The notes beneath the pieces were generated by a model that saw only the letters and a list, made by a program, of their open reading frames with translations, searched no databases and had not been told where the DNA came from. The translations under genes were made by a program, and so were the position numbers. Below, piece by piece: positions 57,451-64,000 of a stretch of DNA of 64,000 nucleotides (positions are counted from its first letter, which is position 1; each line of letters opens with the position of its first letter). The DNA is from Cryptomeria japonica (Eukaryota > Streptophyta > Pinopsida > Cupressales > Cupressaceae), in the NCBI RefSeq assembly GCF_030272615.1, contig NC_081411.1, positions 186,930,449 through 186,994,448 on the forward strand, given 5' to 3'.

Positions 57451-58115
57451 TATATATATGTACATATATGTATTTATGTATATGTCTATATATATACATA
57501 TATATACATGTATATACATATATATGTGTATATATGTATATACATATACATATACATATGCATATGTATACATATATATGTATATGTACATGTACGTACA
57601 CATATGTATACATATATATGTACATACATGTACATGTACATGTACTTGTGCATATACATATATATGTATACACATGTACATGTATATGTATATACATATA
57701 TGTACATGTACATGTACATATATGTGTACATATACATATGCATATGTATATGTACATATATGTACATGTACATATATATACATATATATATATATGTATG
57801 TACGTATATGTACATATACATATACATATATATGTATATGCACATATACATATATATATATACATGTATATATGTACATGTACATGTACACATGTACATG
57901 TACACATGTACATGTACATGTACATATCATGTACATATACATATGTATACATATATATGTATATACATATACATATACATATGTATACATATATATGTAT
58001 ATATATACATATATACATATATGTATATATATGTGTATATATATATATATGTATATATATACATATGTATGTATGTATGTATGTATGTATATATATATAT
58101 ATGTATGTATGTATG

Positions 58116-58150
<35 letters not shown>

Positions 58151-58170
58151 GTATGTATATATATATGTAT
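57451..58170. repeat. TATG/TACATG microsatellite block 2
   Basis: About 720 bp of interspersed TATA, CATA and TACATG units with no perfect long run. The many open frames it produces encode only Tyr/Ile/Met/His/Thr/Cys repeats and are not genes. Confidence 0.95.
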
Positions 58171-58193
58171 ATATATGCGGGATAATATGTAAC

Positions 58194-58309
58194 TTGCATG
58201 GTGCCAAAATTTCATTTGTTGAGGTTGGTTTGCAACTTGTGTTGGCATAGTTCCCCAACTCACTTAAAATATCAAATCCTTTAATTGGACAGTAGCATGT
58301 ATAGTTGAC

Positions 58310-58311
<2 letters not shown>
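58194..58311. repeat. Dispersed repeat, copy B
   Basis: Same orientation as 54082-54215, roughly 90% identical by eye, and stranded between two microsatellite blocks. Confidence 0.85.
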
Positions 58312-58360
<49 letters not shown>

Positions 58361-58775
58361 ATGTACATACATACATACATATATGTACGTATGTGTGTAT
58401 GTATGTATTTATACACACATACATACATACATACATATACATACACACACACACATGTGTGTGTGTATGTATATGTATATGTATGTATATATCTATATAC
58501 ATACATACATACATATATACATATATATACATACATGTATGTATGTGTGTGTGTATGTATATGTATATGTATGTATATATCTATATACATACATACATGC
58601 ATGCATATATACATATATATACATACATGTATGTATGTATACACACACACACACACATATATATATATTTATGTGCATACAATATATATGTATATATATA
58701 TGTACATACATATAAATATATATATGTATATACATACATACATGTATGTATGTACACACACACACACACATATAT
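58312..58775. repeat. TG/TATG microsatellite block 3
   Basis: (TG)n at 58314-58358, then mixed TATG/CACA units. A block of about 120 bp is duplicated (near 58440-58535 and 58545-58640). It ends against the 3' end of LINE 2. Confidence 0.95.
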
Positions 58776-58917
58776 ATACTTTGGTAAATTGCTACCAAGG
58801 GGTAGCGCCCATTTTATTAATGTCCAAAGAATACAACTCATAACAAGTGTTAAATGCATAGATCTCATGACACACACAAAAAAAAGTATATGCCGGAACC
58901 GAAAGACCCTGCCCGAT

Positions 58918-61900
58918 TTATCCCAATGGAATAGAGACGACTCTATCACGTTCTAAGATAGCCTCAAAACCATTCCAAACAACAGATGATTCAGTAATCT
59001 GGCTGCCCACAATGTCAAGCACTACCTTGTATAAGAAATCAACAACTTGGTTTGCTTCTCTGTATACATGTGATAAGGTGTCATTTAGGTTGCAGAGAAT
59101 CTCCTCGATAGCTTTAATCCACAGATCGAACTTCCAATTTCCATTATAGTTCAAAATGATGAACTTGACCACAAACTTTGAGTCTCCTTCAATATCTATA
59201 TCCTTCATGCCCATATTTTCGCACCATCTGATACCTTCAAATGGCCCCCATCCACAGCGCATCGCCAACACTATTTCTTATGATAAACCCACATCCAGAG
59301 CGTCCAGGGTTGAAGCAAGAAGCCCCATCAAAATTTAACTTTAGTCTACCAATCAGGGGCGTTAACCATTTTACAACAGACCAGTCCATTCTTTGTATGG
59401 TGATATCTCCTTTTGGTTTAATGAGGTGTGGCAATTAATTTTGGATCATTTCGTCCCATGTAGAGAGGAATTTATATTTCTTATTAGTAACAACCATATT
59501 TTGATATTCGCTTATACCAATTTCCAGCTTCATCAATACAGTGTCCATCCTTGACTCTAGTCCATTAAAAATACAAGCATTATGTTCCCTCCACATATGC
59601 CACAAAGTCATGGTAGGGACCAAGAACCAAAGTCCGCTCCACTGTGAGCCACTTCCAGAGGTTGGCCAGCGTGAAAAAGTTTTGTAACAAAGCTAGGGAG
59701 AGGACTAGACCATCTGAGCTTCGCTTGCATATGTTTCCAGCAATGATTTGCAAACTCGTATTGTAGGAATAGGTGGTCCAGAGATTCAACCGCATCCTTG
59801 CATAAAGGGCATCTAAATGGACCGCAAAAACCAAGTTTCTCCAACCTTTCCCTAGTGAGAACCCTTCTTTTCATGACCAGCTAGGCAAAGGCCCCTGCCT
59901 TTGGCAGAATGTTTTTATTCCAAACCAGGTTGACTAGCCAGATGCATTCTTCCCTATCGATTTTGGAGACTATATACCCCAGCTTCGCTGAATAGTCTCC
60001 CGATTTTGCAACTCAACATACAATCGAATCATCCTCATTATTAATCAACACCACCTTATTTTTTAAGATCTCTAAGAGCCTCTGCTTCATGCCATCATTC
60101 AGAAAATCAAAGTCCTTCCATTTCCATTTAAGACCAGACCTGTCCACTTCTTGGGTTAGGTAATCTTGCACACATGAGCCATAGACCAGTTCCACCAGAT
60201 GTTTAGCATCCTATAAGCCATCCATGGAAGTGAGAGCTTCATATCCATTCCATGAATCATCCCAGAAACTTGCACGTTGTCCATTACCCACCTTCCAAGA
60301 CAAATGGTCCATAATTAGAGGCCTACATTTGCACATAAAGTTCCAGATTGACGATCCCTTAGGCAGATTTGCAATTGTAAATATTCTTGATTGAGAATTT
60401 GAATCCAAATATTTGTACTAGAGGAGCTGACATCATAGTTCACCCGGATTTTTAAACATTTTCCAGATGAGCTTTGCTCCCAAAGCACGATTTTGGAGCA
60501 TGATGTCACGAATGGCCAATCCACCATCCTTTTTCTCCTTTGTAACCTCACTACAAGCAACCAATGAGATCCTTTGGTCTTCATTCGCTCCTTCCCAGAG
60601 AAAATGTCGTTGATGGGCAAAAAGCTTCTTTGCCATGTTAGAAGTAATCTCGACACATGACAACATGTATATCGAAATAGCAGATAAGACAGATTTGAGC
60701 ATCGTCATCCGCCCGGCTAGGTTCAACCATCACCCTTTCCAACATGAGGTCTTCTTATCACATTTATCCATAATATCTCTCCATAGCCCATCCCTAATGG
60801 AACCACAGAAAAGAAGAATGCCCAAATATGTGGCCAAAAGATGCTCAATTTGAAAATTCAGAATGTCAGAGATCCTTCTTTGAATGACATTTCTTGTGTT
60901 AAAAAAATATATTCTAGACTTCTTCTTATTTATGATCTGCACAAACGCCCCCGAGTATTCATCTAGAACTCGTTTGATAGCTATGGCCTCCTCCATCATA
61001 GCCTTACCCATAAACAAAGTATCGTCAACAAATAATTGGTGGGTGAAAGATGGGAGATCATTTACCACCTTAACACTAGACCATTGACCATCAGTCGCAA
61101 CAGGCTTGATTGAATGACTAAGGGCATCAACCATTATTACAAATAGAAAGGGGGCAGAGAATCCCCCCGTCACAACCCATTTGCCCCTTCAAAGAAACCA
61201 TATGGTTGGTCATTGATCAAGATCGAGTATCTCACAGTAGAGATACATGCAAATACACAATCGAGTCATTCCTCACAGAAACCAAGTTTCTCATCACTTT
61301 CAAAAGAAAATTCCTTATGACTTTGTTGTATGCCTTACTAATATCCAATTTTAGCATCACACTCCTCATACCTAATTTTTTGATTGAATGAAGTATCTCA
61401 TGGGTTATGATTATCCCATCCGTGATATTCCTTTCAGGAACAAAACCACACTGCTCTTGTGTAATAACCTTGGAAAGAATTCGCTTTAAGCGGTTTGCCA
61501 TCACTTTAGACATTATTTTGTAGATAGTGTTACAATGTGAGATCAGTTTGTAGTCCGAGAAAGTAGCACATTCTGAAACTTTTGGGATAAGGGCAACATT
61601 AGTGTTATTCAGATATTTTAGGACAATACATTTATGCCTGGATTCTTCAACTAATTTTGTGATGTCCTCCTTCATAAATGGCCAACATTTTTGATAGAAA
61701 AGGGTGGTGAACCTGTAAGGCCCAAGAGCTTTATCCGGGTTCATTTGAAAGAGAGCACATTTGACCTATGATTCAGTGATCTTAGTGTATACCATTTGAT
61801 TGTCAACCTCCAAAATTTTAGGTTGGATATGTCGAAGGCATTCCAAATTGATGCTCTCAAAAGCATCTACACCCCCAAGAAAATGCTTAAAGTAAGCAAC

Positions 61901-62843
61901 CCCCAAATTTTGGATTTCAACTGGGTCAGATGTCTAGCAATCATCAGTGGTTTTTATTTGACTAATCTTGTTCCATGATCTTTTAAGTTTTGTCGTGTTG
62001 TGAAGAAAAGTTGTGTTCTTGTCACCTTCAAGGAGCCATGTCTCCCTAGATTAGAACGCCAATAGCACTCCTCATGTGCTAGGATTTCTTCATACTCAAC
62101 TAACAAGCATCTCTCCTCTTCATATTCCGTTAATGTCATTCCATTCTGAATGACTTTATTACTGAGAGCTTCCAATTCCAATTCAATCTTTTTCCTTTTC
62201 TAAAAAAAACATTCTTAAAAACCGTTTTGTTCCATGATTTTAGATTTTCCTTTATTTGTTTTAATCACTTGCAAAATTTGAAACTTTCTATACCTGAATA
62301 TATATCCGATTCCTCCCACCACATCTTTATTTTCTCCAATATTTCTTCACTTCTAAGCCACATTTTTTCAAAACGAAACTAAGATCGTTGGGGCAATTGC
62401 ACTTCCTCAATTATCATTTCCACTGTGTAGTGATCTGATAAAGGGACTGAACAGATTCGAGATGAAGGCATTTGATAGGAGGTAATCCAACTATCAAATA
62501 TAAAAAATTGATCTAGACACTCAGAAATGTTTGTGAATCCAACACTTTTGTTGTTCCATGTGAAAGCGCCATTAGCTGGTTCAACTTCTGATAGCACATT
62601 TGTCTAGACAAAGCTTCTAAAATCCAACTGCGATTGATAGATTCGAGTTTGGCCTCCCGATTTGTCTGAGTTTGATATAATTGTGTTAAAATCTCCTGCC
62701 ACCATGAACTTTTCACCATTTTTTGGAAAAATTATGGATAACTCATCCCACAATAATCCTTTCTCTTCTATTTTCACCAGTCCATAAACATTAAAAACAA
62801 AAAAATTTATGTTCGAAGATAAGCCATTGACCACCCCAGACAT
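58918..62843 (-). pseudogene. LINE 2 ORF2 remnant
   Basis: Endonuclease text includes MVAGDFNTIISNSDKSGG and a C-terminal SDHY. RT includes NPDKALGP, ALIPKVSECATFSDYKLIS, LDISKAYNK and FVDD (near 61020-61032). Then come a thumb (LATYLGILLF), zf-RVT (CPLCKDAVESLDHLFLQYEF) and RNase H (LKLNFDGASCFNPG, IEGDSKFVV, HVYREANQVVDFL). Frames change several times and many stops occur, so it is clearly older than LINE 1. No third ORF follows the RNase H here. Confidence 0.85.
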
Positions 62844-63064
62844 CCAATTCTAGGCAAAATCATTCTTGCAGAAAGGGACAACTGCCAATGCCTCCCTTGT
62901 GATCCCATTTCCATCAGACTTCCTAGGGGATACGGAATTGGGATGGGCATCCCGAGTATCATTTGGTTTAACTGCATCATCCTTCTTTGGAGTCCATCAC
63001 TTTGCCACCGGGACCGGACAAGAGGCTTCCTTATGCTTATGGCTTCAGCATCGCAAACAAAAAA

Positions 63065-63528
63065 TTATTTCCTGCTCAATCTCCAATTCCTGGGACCATT
63101 TGCCATAGAAGGAAGATAAACGATTATTTTTTGGGAGCGAGTAAATTGACAAGATCTTAATCCTAGCGCAATGAACAGAGTCATCACTCCTCGGATCGAT
63201 TTCAACCAACCTTTCAAGGGAATTTCTTCTAAAGGAAGATTATACATCTACACCCAAATCAAAGAGTCAGAGGGGTTTGCCATGGTAGGGTTAAAACTGG
63301 GAACCCATTTCTGTATGTAAATCACCCGCTCTTGAAATTTCCATAGTTTACACTTGAGAAAATTTTCTCATGGGCACTTGAAGAGTTAAAATCAACCACA
63401 AAAAAATGTTTGGGCAAAAAATATATCTCGATCTTCTCAACCCCCCAATTCTCATAAACCCACCTCCTAATTTTGTTTCGAGTTTGATGTCTTCCCAGTA
63501 TGCGAGCGATAATCGCCAAATTTTCCAA
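63065..63528 (-). pseudogene. LINE 2 ORF1 fragment
   Basis: Pieces such as ENLAIIARILGRHQTRNKIR and YFLPKHFFVVDFNSSSAHEK resemble the DUF4283-type segment of plant LINE ORF1, as does the WIQ/NLPLEEIPLKGW line. The N-terminus is lost at the microsatellite. At least one frameshift separates the pieces. Confidence 0.6.
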
Positions 63529-63533
63529 GCTTT

Positions 63534-63747
63534 AGATATATGTATGTGTATATATATGTATGTATATATCTATACACATACATGTATGTATATATATGTG
63601 TGTGTGTGTATACATACATGTATGTATGTATGTATATACATATACATATATATACACACATATGTACACACACGCACACACACACATATATATAGATGTA
63701 TGTATATATATACATACATACATGTATGCATGTATGTATATACATAC

Positions 63748-63794
<47 letters not shown>

Positions 63795-64000
63795 CATACA
63801 TATATACATACACACACATATACATATATACATACACATATACACACACACATATATACATATATACATACACACATATATATATATACATACACACACA
63901 CACATATATATACATACACATATATGTGTGTGTATGTATGTATGTATGTATGTATGTATATATGTGTGTGTGTATATGTATGTATGTATATGTGTATATA
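63534..64000. repeat. TATG/CACA microsatellite block 4
   Basis: Imperfect TATG/CATA units with (CA)n runs continue to the window edge. Same composition as the blocks left of LINE 2. Confidence 0.95.

Larger units (their letters stand above)
58776..63533 (-). mobile_element. Second L1-clade LINE, degraded, inside microsatellite
   Basis: On the minus strand, pieces occur in the order DUF4283-like ORF1 end (63528-63065), endonuclease (62843-62379), RT (61744-60433), zf-RVT (59874-59435) and RNase H (59434-58918). The 3' end holds a 6-bp stem (GCTACC / GGTAGC) with a 4-base loop, then AATTTACCAAAG and TATATATGTG tail. Microsatellite lies directly on both sides. The 5' end is cut inside ORF1, and no target duplication can be recognised. 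Confidence 0.85.

Noticed and set aside
56794-58956. Many long overlapping open frames on both strands (up to about 300 codons)
   Set aside because: They consist only of Tyr/Ile/His/Thr/Cys/Val/Met repeats produced by TATG, CATA and TG microsatellites, and are open in several frames at once.
63467-64000. Minus-strand frames of 110-150 codons at the window edge
   Set aside because: Same microsatellite artefact, running over the cut 5' end of LINE 2.

Overview
The window looks like repeat-derived DNA from a large seed-plant nuclear genome. A gymnosperm (conifer-like) is my best guess from the mix of Tat-type Gypsy elements, L1-clade LINEs and long-lived decayed DNA transposons, but nothing here fixes the species. 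I see no intact host gene, rRNA, tRNA or CRISPR array. Almost every base that can be explained belongs to a transposable element or a microsatellite, and essentially every long reading frame carries stops or frameshifts.

Layout. (1) 542-13240: one complete minus-strand Ty3/Gypsy element of the Tat type, with two 1660-bp LTRs, a 5-bp target duplication (ATAAG), protease, RT, two RNase H domains and integrase. Between pol and its 3' LTR it carries an intron-containing plant-mobile-domain (PMD) gene on the opposite strand. (2) 13246-about 23100: the 3' part of a second, older plus-strand Gypsy element: an integrase remnant, a long spacer holding a roughly 970-codon antisense reading frame of unknown family, then a polypurine tract and LTR at 22348. 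(3) 23191-56872: a giant CACTA (En/Spm) DNA transposon, bounded by matching CACTA termini that abut microsatellites. It contains a tnp2 transposase gene, an exon encoding a SET-domain protein, TNPA-like exons and, next to its right end, a fragment resembling a NUP1/NUP136-type nucleoporin gene with introns.

(4) Two elements lie inside the CACTA with clean target duplications: a 7.8-kb L1-type LINE (32733-40530, minus strand, 16-bp duplication), which carries a third ORF after its reverse transcriptase ORF, and a 2.8-kb non-autonomous copia-type element (45816-48633, 375-bp LTRs, initiator-Met PBS, 5-bp duplication AAATT). (5) 56873-64000: a field of TG/TATG microsatellites enclosing an inverted fragment of the CACTA end, a dispersed repeat and a second, more decayed LINE on the minus strand (about 58776-63533).

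How the parts relate. Nesting gives a relative order: the LINE and copia insertions are younger than the CACTA, and the Tat element landed beside an already broken Gypsy integrase. The recurring theme is cargo. Both Gypsy elements carry a long antisense gene between pol and the 3' LTR, the LINE carries an extra ORF, and the CACTA carries a SET-domain exon plus a nucleoporin-like fragment. All domain assignments were made by eye from motifs and still need a profile search.
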